Below, in pieces: positions 9,231 through 20,497 of a stretch of 64,000 nucleotides of DNA (its first letter is position 1; each line of letters begins with the position of its first letter). The translations under genes and the position numbers were made by a program. The stretch spans positions 558,001 through 622,000 of the forward strand of contig WTXI01000014.1 of assembly GCA_022376515.1 (NCBI GenBank), given 5' to 3'. The notes under the pieces were generated by a model that did not search any database, was not told where the DNA came from, and was given only the letters and a program-made list of their open reading frames with translations. The DNA is from Lactifluus volemus. Taxonomy: Eukaryota > Basidiomycota > Agaricomycetes > Russulales > Russulaceae.

Positions 9231-12200
9231 TCAGTCAATAACTATAGTACTTTCCCCAAATCCTTCCGGAGTATGCACATAACAATTAAAAAGTAGGTTT
9301 GCGATTGTTTTATGTCCTTCCATCAGAGCACAGTTGAATGCTGCATTATCCTTGCCCATGTCCGCCCCAAAGTCAAGGAGTAATAGCCGCACGAGCTCGA
9401 TGTGGTCATATTTCGACGCCAAAATCAATGGTGTGTCACCGTCTATAGTTTTTGCGTTCACGTCAGCTCCATGGTTCAGAAGAAGCTCTGCAACTTCCTT
9501 GTGTCCTTCTCGTGCTGCGTAGTGCAACGGCGCCCAGAGGTCGGTCCCTTTGACATTGACATTGGCATCGTACTGGAGAAGTAGGTTTACGACTTCTGTT
9601 TGTCCGTCTTCAGACGCTAAATGACATATAGCCTTGTCGTCAACGTTTCGTGTGTTTGTGTTTGCGCCATATTGCAACAATAGCCGCATACAGTCGAAGC
9701 TTCCAGTACGATATGCCGGATGCAAAGCAGTCGAGAGGTAGTCAGACTTTGCGTTTACATCCAATTGGCCCGTCATGAGAAGGTTGGCGACGAGCCAACT
9801 GAAACCACATACTGCTGTATCACGCAAGCTTGTTGTCCTTGGTGGCAGAGGACAGCCTGCAAGTTGGTCTAGGTTCTGAATGTGCTTGCTGTCGGCGTCT
9901 TGTATCCTAGTCCATGCCTCCGGATGTGGTTTCTTTGGATCAAATAGATACTTCATGGTCTCCTCAATCTGCGCCACATTTCCGAACTTGAGATGATCAT
10001 CAAAATACTGGGAAGCGTATAAAGCGAGAGGATATTTCCCGAGGGGCTCTTTGTTAATTTTGTTGACCAGCCGTCGCAGCATGGCGAGGCATGCTTGGGC
10101 AAGAATCGTGTGGGCGGGCTTCAGGGCAATATGGTAGAACGAGATACCTCCGGACTCTGAGGGGGAAAACCGACCAGACTCCAAGTACTCCTTCACCGAA
10201 AAGTGCGAGAATTGAGCAACTCTCGAACCCCTGTCATCGACGATGGTGACTAAACTTGAGCAGACGGAGAGAACAGCGTCTTCGGGATCGTCCGGGCGCC
10301 AACTTTCTTTGAGGATGGGGGCTACATCCTCGTCAAACTGAATAGCTAATATCTCCGCGACTTCTTCAACACGAAGAGGGCGAATAGCGGCAATCAAGCA
10401 CTGAAACAGCCGATGCGCATATTGGGAATGCTCTTGAGGGATGCGTTGCAACGTACACTTGTATGTGTCGTCCAGGGTGGCGGGAAGTTCGTCCAGAGCA
10501 CGGCGAATACGTGCCGGAAGACACCGACTCAGGGTATCCAGTTGGCAGTACACCCACCGAAACCTGTGGTAGACCATAAACAAAGGTCAAAGTTGCGCTG
10601 TAAGTGTATGTGACTTACATCCCGTCAGCTCGTTTCGAGAGCGCACTAATAACAAGTTCCTTATCCTCCTTTCTCATTTTTTGCATTCCGCTGTCGTTGC
10701 GAACAAAATCGCGGATATAGTTAGTTATATCCTTTATTTGCCCGCCTTCCTCATGGAGGGACACACGGTTGGAGTCGGACGTCAGAGGACTAAGGGCAGT
10801 CTTGATGTCTTGTTCGGGACGACTGGTGAGGCATATATATAGATTGGAATGGTTTTCCCCCATAAGGTCCTCCAAAAATTTCAGCACCCGCTTGCGGTGG
10901 ATTGGTGTTCCTATGTTATTCGGGCACTCGTCTAGTGCATCGATGATAATGTAAATCGGGTCTTGCCCTTGCAGTTCGAGGATGGCTTTTAGACATTGGG
11001 CCAACGCGTCCTCACTGGGCTTCTCCAAGCCATGACTACATGTGTTGAATAAATCTGAGAGGATATTATAGCAACGATCGGACTGTTCGCAGAGTTGGAT
11101 GAGAACGGAAGAGAGTAGGCCGCGGAGGTCGTGCTTTGAGACATCTCGGAAGTCAAAGTAGTAATAGGACAGCAGAACCGACTTCGTTTGCTTGATGTTC
11201 TCGATGATGGAAGAGCTTATGAATAATTTGAATTTTTATATGATCGGAGCAGCTGGGAAACCGCGTACCAGAGAATGCTCTTTCCGGAGCCCGCTGGGGA
11301 GCAGATGGGTTAATTAATATCCACGGAGCCATATGAGAAGAGACGCGTACGATGGCCATGAATCCACAAGAGTGAGCCGTTCATCTTCCATTCTTTGAAT
11401 CGTGTACCTTCAATAAACCACGTCGCGGTCCCTTCATGCTGCATGCTGCACGCGTGGTTATGGTTTTTAGAAGGATCTGGAGGGGTAAGCCATTTTCGAA
11501 GCTGATCTCGTGATTGGTGTTGCATCTGCACTTTGATCGTCTTCTCTACCTGGTGTGTGACTTCTAAATTTCTTGCCCCCACATTCATAGCCTCTTCTCT
11601 TGTGAGCATGTCCAACCGCTGTAGTGCATCCTCGATGTTCTTCTTCCCTCCAAGTCCCACTAGGGTCTTTATATACTTCTCTGTGCTGTACTTAGCCAAT
11701 GTACACATGTAAGATAATTCGGCTCACTTATGCGGCATTCCGCCATTGCCTTGGTAGAGATTGCAAGAACGGAAAGAACTTGTGCCATGATATTTCCAAG
11801 TAACTCTATCATTCCTGTTGCTGTTGTGAGTGGAATATTAATGTATATCTTCAGACGTTCGAGGAAACATTTGATGTGTTCGAAGATGTTCAAGAGCATG
11901 TTGTGGCCTGCAGCAACATTTTTCGCTGCCTGAGGATGCTGTGTGTCACAGACATGCACGTTAAGGGGCCTATAAAGGGACCTACTGTGAGAAGTAAACC
12001 TATTCCCTTGAAGATCATCTTTGCGGGCGACTAGGAAGCGGCTATCAGGAAGCACTGGCAGTCACAGTGAAGGCCTTTCGAGACTCACCACTAGCGCAAG
12101 TGCCTCCCCAAGGGTTTGCGAAAGTATGGACAGGATATCGACGGTGGGCTCAAGCCACGCGATCAACCTCGTGTCGCCCTTGCGGAATTCTTCGAAAGCT

Positions 12201-12382
12201 TGAGCTTGGTTCTGAAACACATCCAAAACCCCACGCGGAGAATCGCATCCGTCCAACTGCGCAATAGATTGTTCCGTATATATATCTTTCTTGGTTAGCT
12301 TTTTATAGTCCTTCAAGGCAGCATTGAATATTAAGGCAAAGTTAGAGCTCATTGGGTTCGTTTCTTGTCCGCCTGCGGACAT
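9231..12382 (-). CDS. NLR-like STAND protein: Goodbye - NACHT - ankyrin repeats, 941 aa, seven exons
   Basis: Model complement(join(9231..10563,10619..11215,11269..11293,11351..11680,11728..11929,11986..12030,12089..12382)). All six introns are 47-58 nt and phases close to one frame. Residues ~11-190 match the fungal STAND N-terminal Goodbye domain (FNAALKDYKKLTKKDI, WLEPTVDILSILSQTLGEAL, then SPAKMIFKGIGLLLTAAKNV across two introns). NACHT: Walker A GHPGSGKS (289-296), Walker B IIIDALDE (388-395), LTSRP (428-432), then ADGMFRWVYCQLDTLRRCLP-like winged-helix start (here LDTLSRCLP). About 775-925 hold roughly five ankyrin repeats (ALHPAYRTGSFDCMRLLLQYGA, PLHYAAREGHKEVAELLLNHGADVN). Start MSAGGQETNP at 12382; MSSNFALIF ten codons on is an alternative. 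Fungal NLRs sense ligands and trigger cell death or recognition responses; ligand unknown. All key motifs are intact. Confidence 0.85.
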
Positions 12383-13040
12383 GGGGACAGCAGTGACGAG
12401 TAGCTCAGCCGTTGTGAGGAAACGGTTCGTGGGTGTGGGTGAGTTGTAGGTCCATATAGGTCTAACATATACACCCATATAAACAAATAGTTGTCCCCAA
12501 GCACAAGCACAATTGTCATCGTTATGGAAATGGAGACGCGCAGCGTGTGAGCCAGATAGAACACATCGGACAGATTGGCGCCAGCATAGGACAGTACAAC
12601 AAAGACCAGATCACAGCTCAATCATGAGAGAGTGTGCCATCACTCAGGACAGAACCTGAATCCTGTAGATCGTTATCGTTCCAGCGACAGTGAATAGGCC
12701 AAGGCCCTCTTATGTGTGAGTGTGAAAAGAGGTCAGAAAAAGATGTCGAGGCGCTTCACCCAGGTCAGCTTTCACTGAAAAGCGCCAATCATTCTTTCTA
12801 CACAGCAAGACGGTCCACTGAATTGTCTTTTCCATTATAGCATAATGACGAACAAGGCTACGGGGACGTCTTGCCAAGAAGTGGAGGTCTCGGAGAACAC
12901 TTCAACTGGTTCAAAATCGAGGGGTCTGATTACATAAGTTCATCTTAAATAAATCTGAGACGAACAAAGAACAAGAACATGTGGCGCCAGCAACCACGCG
13001 CGCATTGAAATATTGAAATTGCACCGCCGCAGTGGACAAG
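12383..13040. other. NLR 5' flank, no gene seen
   Basis: Upstream region of the NLR. It contains overlapping shadows of the NLR frame only. No TATA box in the usual position and no recognisable second gene. Confidence 0.35.
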
Positions 13041-13053
13041 AGTCGCGGGGTGT

Positions 13054-13375
13054 TCACAGAGAACGCGAGGACAATAGATTGAGATGAAGGTATGTAAGCC
13101 CTGCTAGTGGAAAGAAGCGGAGAATCGCGTGAGCTAAAACCGTCAGAAATAACAAGAGGAGTATGAATTTCAAGTTAACTTTGTCCAGCGACTCCAGCCG
13201 CACACCCATGCGCGCATCTTTGTCCCGGAGCGCTTGGTAAAAATTGTTTTTACATTGCATGTCGCAATCTTGCTTGTTCGCGAAATTTATCACTACACTC
13301 TCTTGCGACCACTGAAGCCGTGCCTTCTCCCGGGTCAGCGTGGAGAACGATTGCGCGTCATCGCTGCCAATGTTG
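13054..13375 (-). CDS. Possible small membrane-protein exon, unidentified
   Basis: A minus-strand frame open from about 13,375 to 13,054 reads GSDDAQSFSTLTREKARLQW, then charged helix, then a single hydrophobic segment LKFILLLLFLTVLAHAILRF close to the C-terminus. The 79-aa part begins at a GTG, so an upstream exon would be needed to supply an ATG. A tail-anchored protein is one reading; a chance frame is another. No family recognised. Confidence 0.2.
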
Positions 13376-13379
13376 GGTC

Positions 13380-14480
13380 CAATGAGACGAGTTTAGATAT
13401 CTAACATCCACGATCTTAAAGACTATTGAAGCTATTGATAATGGAAGCGGTATTGCACCGAAAGATTACGAATCCTTCATCCTTATAAAAGGACGAATTC
13501 GGACAACCTAAGTAGCAATTGGGAGACATGTTTTGGACCTACAAGATGCGGTTCTATTTTGTGTCTATCATGTAAGTGAAAGCACTGGACGGGCCAGGGG
13601 CGGCGACTATTGTCACTCGAAACACTAGAATGACACGCTATCTATTGAAAAAATAAAGGGCACCATCATTGTTTGGAATAGCCAGCCGTATGTCAAGTTG
13701 AAATCACTCTAAATATAAGGGCACCTGGTTCACCGCCTTGATGATAATATCTAGGCCACATGAGGAGGACAGTCTATTAAGGAACAAAGAGGGACATATG
13801 ATTCATCATACAGCACAAGATAATTGTAATGGAAACCTGTTGCCAAGGTAAACTGTGAAGGTGGGGTAATAGATAATAGATAACCAATGTAGTCTCGGTA
13901 CCAGACGCTCGAGTTTCAAATCGGAGTGAATTTTGCTCCATTTGGCAAGTCTACACGTGCACGTGCGCAGGTTGGTACTCATGTCACGTTTTGCCATTTA
14001 CTCGGATCCTCCTAAGTTAAGAGACACAGAGATAAAGCTCAGTCGGGTTTACGCAACTTAACAGACAGACGCGAAACGTCACCAAATCTGGTGGTGGATA
14101 AAGGTCAGCGTCTGTACCGTACTATATTACTGAATAACCCGCGACAAACATTCTTTATCCGCTGAGGGAAAATAGAATAAAGTATTCTCTTCAACATTCC
14201 AGGGATGCAGTACCGAAACGCAAGGAACTACTTCTTGTTAGATACCTAGGTTACACAACGAGACTCGGAGTACTTTATGAACATATCAAGGTAGATGACA
14301 GGAAGTTGAGGAGAAAACGATTTGTTTTTCTGAAACTGGTGATGTAGGCCGCAATATTCGCCGTGGCGCTGATATCAATCGAACGGATGGACATTTACCA
14401 GGAGACCATTAAGGAGGTACGACTTACTGAACGGTCTTCCTATTGAGCGGCTCTCAAATGTCCTCATCGACGCCTGCGAT
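13380..14480. other. Non-coding or unrecognised stretch
   Basis: AT-richer than the array, with many stops in all frames. The only sizeable frame (13,806-13,997 minus, 63 aa) has no recognisable features. I see no gene, RNA or repeat here. Confidence 0.35.
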
Positions 14481-14820
14481 CTCCTTTGCAATGCACATGG
14501 TATCGGATGGTCCTAGTCACTTACACCATTCTCCCGCTAGGGCACCATGTCGCCCTCTATCACCTCGATTTTGGTCAAACTGCCCCTAAAGTGCACCTTG
14601 ATCGACGCCTCACAATATATCATCCATATCGTCTGTCCCTCTGTCAACAACGCTGGAGGTGGCGGTCTTCACGCCCGAATCTTGGTCCCGTTTGTAAGAA
14701 CCGCCTTGACAGCTTTTGCCGCCCTCCGTGTACGCGTCCGTTTACGCGCCATATCACGTCGCCACCTTGATCGGACGAATCGTCGTCTTTCGCCAGCCAG
14801 CCTCGCATTGGCCACCCTTC

Positions 14821-15189
14821 ATGCGCCGACTGTGGATGTCCACTTTGATCAGGGCACATCCAGCTCGACAATCGGGATGGCATATCGACGACGACGGCAG
14901 CCTAGATTTATCCGAACCTCATGCGGACTCGGATTCTTCTGGAAGTAGGAGCAAGCGAAAGCGCAAAGCCGAAGATTCTCCAGATGGTAGCGAGCAGAAT
15001 ATCCACCTGAGACGGATAGGACGTATGCCACCGAGGTCTTCAATTCAGAGGTCTAAAGACAGTTATTCATCCCAGACCTCTTCTCACCATGATGACATCT
15101 TCAGCATGTCCTCGCGGATGCATACTTCGAGTGGTGGCTTCTCCAGCAACCTGGGGTCGATGAATGATGGATCATTGGCGAAGCAATAA
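14821..15189 (+). CDS. Hypothetical Ser-rich C-terminal exon, 122 aa or longer
   Basis: An ATG at 14,821 opens a 122-aa frame; the same frame continues upstream to about 14,716 without ATG. The composition is gene-like: an acidic/polar stretch (DDDGSLDLSEPHADSDSSG), a basic cluster SRSKRKRK that would serve as a nuclear localisation signal, then Ser/Met-rich sequence. It could be the last exon of a regulatory protein whose upstream exons (14.45-14.75 kb) are degraded or need splicing I cannot define. The following 450 bp are CT-rich and look like a 3' UTR. Function not assignable. Confidence 0.35.
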   Translation: MRRLWMSTLIRAHPARQSGWHIDDDGSLDLSEPHADSDSSGSRSKRKRKAEDSPDGSEQNIHLRRIGRMPPRSSIQRSKDSYSSQTSSHHDDIFSMSSRMHTSSGGFSSNLGSMNDGSLAKQ

Positions 15190-15940
15190 TTTTCTACAGC
15201 GCCATTGTAAGGCAGCCCTAGTTCTTGGACCCAAATACCACCTCCATAGCCATCTCTTTCCCTTTCCACCCACTCTTTCACCCTCGACGCCCAGCACATC
15301 CACCTACCTTGAATCCCTCGCTGCTACGGCTTATGGCCACAGAGCACCCCTTTCCACCACACTTTGTGTCGGGCCTTTGTTAGTTTTGTTTTATTTCATC
15401 ATCATAGCTCTCCCATCTTCCATTCTCGCTACTCCTGTATATAATCCCCACAAGGATCCCCCTCAATCACTCATTGGAACGTCCCAAACATTCTCTCCTC
15501 TCTCACTCCTTGTGATTACTGAAGCTACCGGCGTTGTCATTCTCTCGGAGGGTTTGCCCAAATTCGACTGCTCTCCCACACACCATAATCCATCCATCCA
15601 GTGCCCTTCCCGGACCATTGAGAAGCAATGAGAGAAACTGTATACATATATCGTAGGTACATATTCGTGAGATTCATGCTAGAGTTCAAATGTAATCCAA
15701 TATAGTAACGTACACCGCCAAAAAAAAAAACAATGAAAGCCAACGATAAACGATATAGCGCGACGTACATCATGGTAGCAGCTATGCAAGACATCGATAA
15801 AATCAAAGCAAGGAAAAAGAAGCATCTAGCACTACCATAAATGAAATGCGACGTAGCTCAAAAAACTCCACATCTCCCCTCTTACGCCAAGCCGAACCAA
15901 CACGCTGACGGCGTCACGCATCGCGACGGACATGTTACCT
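15190..15940. other. Pyrimidine-rich 3' flank, no gene seen
   Basis: CT-rich sequence with several T/A runs follows the 15,189 stop; the 155-aa plus frame in it (15,164-15,631) is low-complexity Ser/Pro/Thr and reads like translated UTR. TCD1 similarity resumes at about 15,955. Confidence 0.35.
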
Positions 15941-15954
15941 TGCATTCCATCCTG

Positions 15955-16812
15955 TAGTCAAGCCGCTCACGCATTGCCAACGGAGAAACATCAAGCTTTC
16001 CTCCATGGATGATGGCACAAAGTCGGGCCCGACACGCATCTAAAATTGTTGACTTATTTGCGACACGACTCGGACCCGCTCCGAGTCACGTGCGTGATGC
16101 GCCAGCTGCCACCGTCTCCATGCCGTTCCTCCCGTGCTCTGAGTGGTCATCTTTCGCCTCTGGTGCCCTCATCAGACTCTCCCTCCGCCATCGCCGATGA
16201 TGACCTATCTGCACCCTTGCTCTTGCCCTCACCCCCCTCCGCCACGCGCTGCCTGCGCGTCACCGCAAGAAGCCCTACGAACGGATGTGGAAGGACCTAT
16301 TGCACCGCGAGTCGCACATTACGAGTAAACAAATCAAGTACGCATGCTTCTCTCTTCCTTTTGGAGCATGCGCTCTCCCTGCTAACTGAGCCACATTATA
16401 TAGTTCACTCTCGCCGACGACGGCGGACATTGCGTTGCTCGATGACGATTTTACGCTTGGGCGATCGATCGTGCCGCCGCATTCTGCGTGCGTTCGACCC
16501 GCGCTGGTACGCTGGGACCCCCGTACACCTCTCAGCCTCGAAAATTGCGTGGTGGGAGAGATGAAGGAGGTATCGCGTGCGATGTCGCGCGTGTTTGCCA
16601 TGCATGATGCAGATGCCGTGTACGAAGATCCTCTGGGTTTCTACGAAGCGCAGGGCTACGTCGACGCGCTTGAAGAGCCGATCGATCCCGCTCGGTTCAA
16701 GAATGGGGTCGTCATCTGGAGCTCAGAGGAGGTGTGGGGCATCGATGCTGCTCGTGTCGCGCAGTTTCGTATTGCGCAGGCACGGCGGTTTCGCGAGTGG
16801 ACACTGCAGTAA
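15955..16812 (+). pseudogene. TCD1 pseudocopy psi3
   Basis: Starts within the AYCVQNNIKVFSSMGAG segment, so the whole Rossmann half is missing. A deletion near 16,250 removes the part from EYSIPVVYSSEV to the GRPIERPL region. The last exon (16,435-16,812) is still open and close to TCD1 (RSIVPPHSACVRPALVRWDP to REWTLQ). It ends 266 bp from the stop of Fb3. Confidence 0.8.
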
Positions 16813-17077
16813 TATGTCACAATTTTATATATCAACGATTTTAACTCCGGTGGCATCAGCTTAGGGTAAACGTAGGGCAGCCTTCATAGTACGGGTTGTC
16901 CTTCAACTCAGTCAAATTACATCTTAACCCATTATTTCTCGTTGACTGAAACTTTATAAAGTCTACTCTTAGATAATGGCATGCACATGAAGAGGTGTTA
17001 GATATATACAGGGCGGGACAATGGGATTACGGGAGTAGCATGAACCAACTAGGAGTGGAAGAAGAGGTTGTAGGTCA

Positions 17078-18527
17078 CTATATCGTTTCTCGGAGGACAA
17101 CCACAGGGTGATTAAAACGTTGACGCGTGATGATGAATGGCCACGTCCAGTGCTGATATACCTGATACTCTGGTAGGTGAAGCTTCTCCAATGCGGGTAA
17201 CACCTGCGTGGCCGATTCCCCACTGAGCCCTCGTAGCGCTGACACGACGAGTGACTGCTTATCCGATATCTCCAGGGTCTGAATGGCAGTAAATGGCAGG
17301 AAGAGATCCAGCCATTGTGCGTCGTCCATGTCGACTTGCGGAATCGATCCCAATACGTATATCTTGAGCTGTTTAAGACTAGACAGGACGGACGAAAGTT
17401 GGTTGCATATTTGCGCAATGGAGGAGACTTGCCAATCTACCCCTCTGCACGAGATTTCGAATGTAAGGACCCCGGTTATGGAAAATCGATTCATTGATAA
17501 AAACGTCATTGCAACGTGGTTAGCATAAATGTCTATATTTGCTGTATTGTATGACATTAGTGCTGGTGCATGCCCAATGAGCCGAGGGAGTTGTTGGATG
17601 CCAAAGACCAGCTGATTGAAAATTTTTATTCGGGCGGCGTGGAGTAGAGGCGCATCTATTTGGGCCATGAGGTCCTCCAAGTACTCGCTGACACCACAGA
17701 AGTCAAAATCTGTGAGAGCGGGGAGGACAGCACGTGCAATTGGAGGTGGACGTCGGTTTGTTGGATGAGGACGAGAAGTTGGGGATACGAAATTGATGGA
17801 AAGCTTGGTGAGGCTGGTCAAGGCGGAGATGCACATAGCCATTGCCTCGGGCGGTATGTAACCGTCATGTGGTATCCGATCAAGGGAGAGATCGACAAGG
17901 TCAGGGGATGACAAAAGAAGTCGAGGTAATGTCGGAAATGGAATGTGTGTCAAATGGAGTGATCGTAGACGTGGAGCGGATCCGCCTAAGAACGTATTGG
18001 GAAGCGCCAGCACAGTCCCTTTTAGCATCTGAAGAAAAAGATATTCCAGTTCCGGAAATGGCTCTTGCATCACTGCGGCCAAACGCTCCAGTGGAATCGT
18101 TATTCCACTGAGCGAAATGCTGCGTACACGGTTAGGGTGCTCGAGTGCAGCAATTACATTATCCTCATCTTGACGATCAACAAAACGGAACTGTATTTCG
18201 ATAGGCAAGGGGGGCCAGTCATCCAGCATCTTCCTCACAGGAATCCTTTCTGTGCAGAGAAGGCGGAGATCGAGACGAGGTGGAGATGCAAACACAATGT
18301 ATCGCCATCTTTGGCATACATGCACTAGCTTGGGCCATGTCCTCACTCGGTCTAGAGGATGAGGTAGGCAGAATTCGAAGATGTCTAGGAGGACATCATC
18401 TGGAAGCAAACAGATTGTAACACGGGGCGATATTCGACCTGCATCGTATAATAAGACATCGTTGTGAGTGTAGCCGATATCACGTACCTCGTCTTCGAAT
18501 CCACCTTGATCCCTTGGAACATCCCAT
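17078..18527 (-). CDS. Fb3: F-box/LRR protein, 466 aa, two exons
   Basis: Model complement(join(17078..18438,18488..18527)); intron 49 nt (GTACGTGATATC...GATGCAG, phase 1). Exon 1 reads MGCSKGSRWIRRR, a candidate N-myristoylation start followed by a basic cluster. Exon 2 holds the F-box (CLLPDDVLLDIFEFCLPHPLDRVRTWPKLVHVCQ split over residues ~20-55) and then leucine-rich strands (LRSLHLTHIPFPTLPRLLLSS, LTKLSINF). The family conserves WPPLPIEI, ALEHPNRVRSI, LEDLMAQIDAPLLHA and the C-terminal VVSALRGLSGE...HPVVVL. The likely role is substrate adaptor of an SCF ubiquitin ligase. The frame in exon 1 also continues upstream to an ATG near 18,709 (MNPLKYV), so a longer start is possible. Convergent with psi3. 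Confidence 0.75.
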
Positions 18528-18680
18528 GTGCTTTCCTATTTTGTGAGTCATAGAAGGAGAAGTGTTGGACTCGGAGGGTGAGTGATGGGGGATATCAGTG
18601 CTCGTTGATTGGGAGCTTGACAATACATGGCCGATGAGCTTTCGAGTGCGCCTGCCTAAAGTCAGGTGCGGGCCAGTGAG
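18528..18680 (-). promoter_or_regulatory. Conserved Fb-family promoter block with CCAAT box (Fb3 example)
   Basis: A block of about 150 bp is retained upstream of almost every Fb copy. In gene orientation it has a CCAAT motif (here complement of 18608-18612), then GATATCCCCCATCACTC and ACACTTCTCC before exon 1. CCAAT equivalents: Fb1 6128, Fb4 22073, Fb6 28511, Fb8 35493, Fb9 39269, Fb10 47161, Fb11 50924, Fb12 54423 and 54483, Fb14 62358. Fb7 and Fb13 have lost it. It lies 66-102 bp from the exon-1 ATG, a normal distance for an HAP-complex site. Confidence 0.5.
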
Positions 18681-18894
18681 AGCCCTTTTAGTAACGTACT
18701 TAAGAGGGTTCATCGACGAGTGTGGTGACAACGGGAAGAGAAGTATGGAAACTAGTTATATTGTTGATAGAGAGGCTGCGATTCCAACCGCATGGGGATT
18801 CGTAGATGCGTCGTATAATCGGTGCCGGAAGGTTTCTGCTTTTAGAATAGGTCCCGGCGCACTCCATCGTCACAAACCATCGTCACAAACACAC

Positions 18895-20158
18895 TCAATC
18901 GCAACGTGACCGCTGCCATCGTAGACGTCGGCCTCATCAATGGCACATTCGAGGTGCATCGCGTACATGCTGCAAGCTATTGCGCCTTTGGTGCAGGTCG
19001 ACTCGCTTAAACAGTATGGCGGACGGTGCAGATATCCTTCAGATGCAAAATAGGTCGTCGGTATATGGCCTACTTTACTCTACATTACCTTGCATTTCAT
19101 CCCCAAGTCAAGCTGCTTACGCATTGCATACAGAACAACATCAAGTCCTCCTCCATGCCGTCCTCCCCTGCTCTGAGTGGTGAACTTCCGCCTCTGGCGC
19201 CCTCATCCGAGAGACGCTCCGCCGCCGCCGCCGGAATGGGAATTAAGGACAGCGGGGGCGGGAGCGGGAGCGGGAGCGGGATGACGGTGTGGGAAGCCTA
19301 GCGGACATTGTACAGTTACCCGACGCTGAGATAAGCACAGACAACGCGGTTTCATCCCCAACCACTACATCGCCGAGGCAGCACCCGACCCTCCAACACC
19401 GCCGATGACCCATCGGCACCCTTGCCCTTGCCCTCACCCGCCTCCTCCGCGCGCGAATGCTCAATTCCGGCGGTATTCTCTTCCGAGATTCCCAGTGACG
19501 ACGTGACGTTTCTCGTGCTGGCCAACTCTGAGCTCGCTATGGGCTCCGTAGACGAACTGGTGCCTCTGCTTCACTTTCACGCATGCATCTTGCCCATGCT
19601 TGGTCCGCTCCCGGCACTTTTCGGTCTGCACATCGCGACCTACACGTTGTGAAAGCTCGTGGGCCGACCGATCGAGCTACCCTTGCCTATGCGTCACCGC
19701 AAGAAGGTATATGAACGGATGTGGAAGGACCTATTACACCACGACTCGCGTATCGCGGTTAAACAAATCAAGTAGTACGCATACTTCTCTCTTCCTTTCT
19801 GAGCATGCGCTCTCCCTGCTAACCGAGCCACATCATATAGTTCGCTCTCGCTGACGATGGCGGACATTGCGTTGCTCCATGGCGATTTTGCACTCGGGCG
19901 ATCGGTCGTGCCGCCGCACGCTGCGTGTGTGCGGCCCGCGCAGGTGCGTTGGGACCCCCGTACGCCTCTCAGCCTCGAGAATTACGTCGTGGGAGAGATG
20001 GAGGAGGTATTGCGTGCGATATCGCGCGTCTTTCCCATGCCTGACGAGGGAGCCTTGTATTCGGCGATGGGGTCGTTATCTGGAGTTCCAAGGAGGTGTG
20101 GGGCGTCGAGGCTGCTCGTGTCGCGCAACGCGGCGGTTTCGTAAGCGGGCACTGTAGT
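18895..20158 (+). pseudogene. TCD1 pseudocopy psi4, interrupted by an inverted repeat R
   Basis: Begins at the NRHATAALADVG region (heavily mutated), runs through a decayed intron 1, and is then split by about 170 bp of foreign sequence (19,226-19,395) inside the Asp/Ser insert. A TGA follows HIATYTL at 19,650. The last exon has lost the VYEDPLGF..DPARF part. It ends 340 bp from Fb4. Confidence 0.75.
19226..19395 (-). repeat. Dispersed repeat R, copy 3, inserted in psi4
   Basis: Reverse complement of about 62,993-63,150, with high similarity over the full length (CCGACGCTGAGATAAGCAC, TCATCCCCAACCA, GGCAGCACCCGACCCTCC). It contains a local (GGGAGC)n expansion at about 19,258-19,280 absent from the 63-kb copy. 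It lies cleanly within the TCD1 pseudocopy, so it arrived after that duplication. Confidence 0.6.
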
Positions 20159-20497
20159 AGTATGTTACAGTTCCATTTTTCAATGTCTACGAAACCTTAA
20201 CTTCCATCCACCACGCGTCATATATTCGACGTAGGGCACATTATCAGTATCCACCAAAAGGTGTTGTTTTTGGGGCCACCTAAATGTGTCCTACTCATGG
20301 AGGATCTGTGCGGCTGCATAGAGTTTTAATCTGTTGCAGTACTTATAACATCTGCATTAGGTAACAGCATCGATCATCTCGTATGACATTGCGTGCATGC
20401 CCGCGGTACAAATGGAGTTACATATACACAGGGAGAGCCTAGCAGGCCAGTAAGAGAAATAAGCGCTTGAGGCATGGATAAACGGGCGTACATCGAA

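Noticed and set aside
9231..12478. Separate small genes for each ORF in the NLR region
   Set aside because: Splice sites and phases join them into one frame with the known domain order; P-loop and Goodbye segments only make sense after splicing.
15164..15631. 155-aa plus-strand Ser/Pro-rich ORF
   Set aside because: Begins inside the preceding frame's end, pyrimidine-rich and low-complexity; more likely a 3' UTR.
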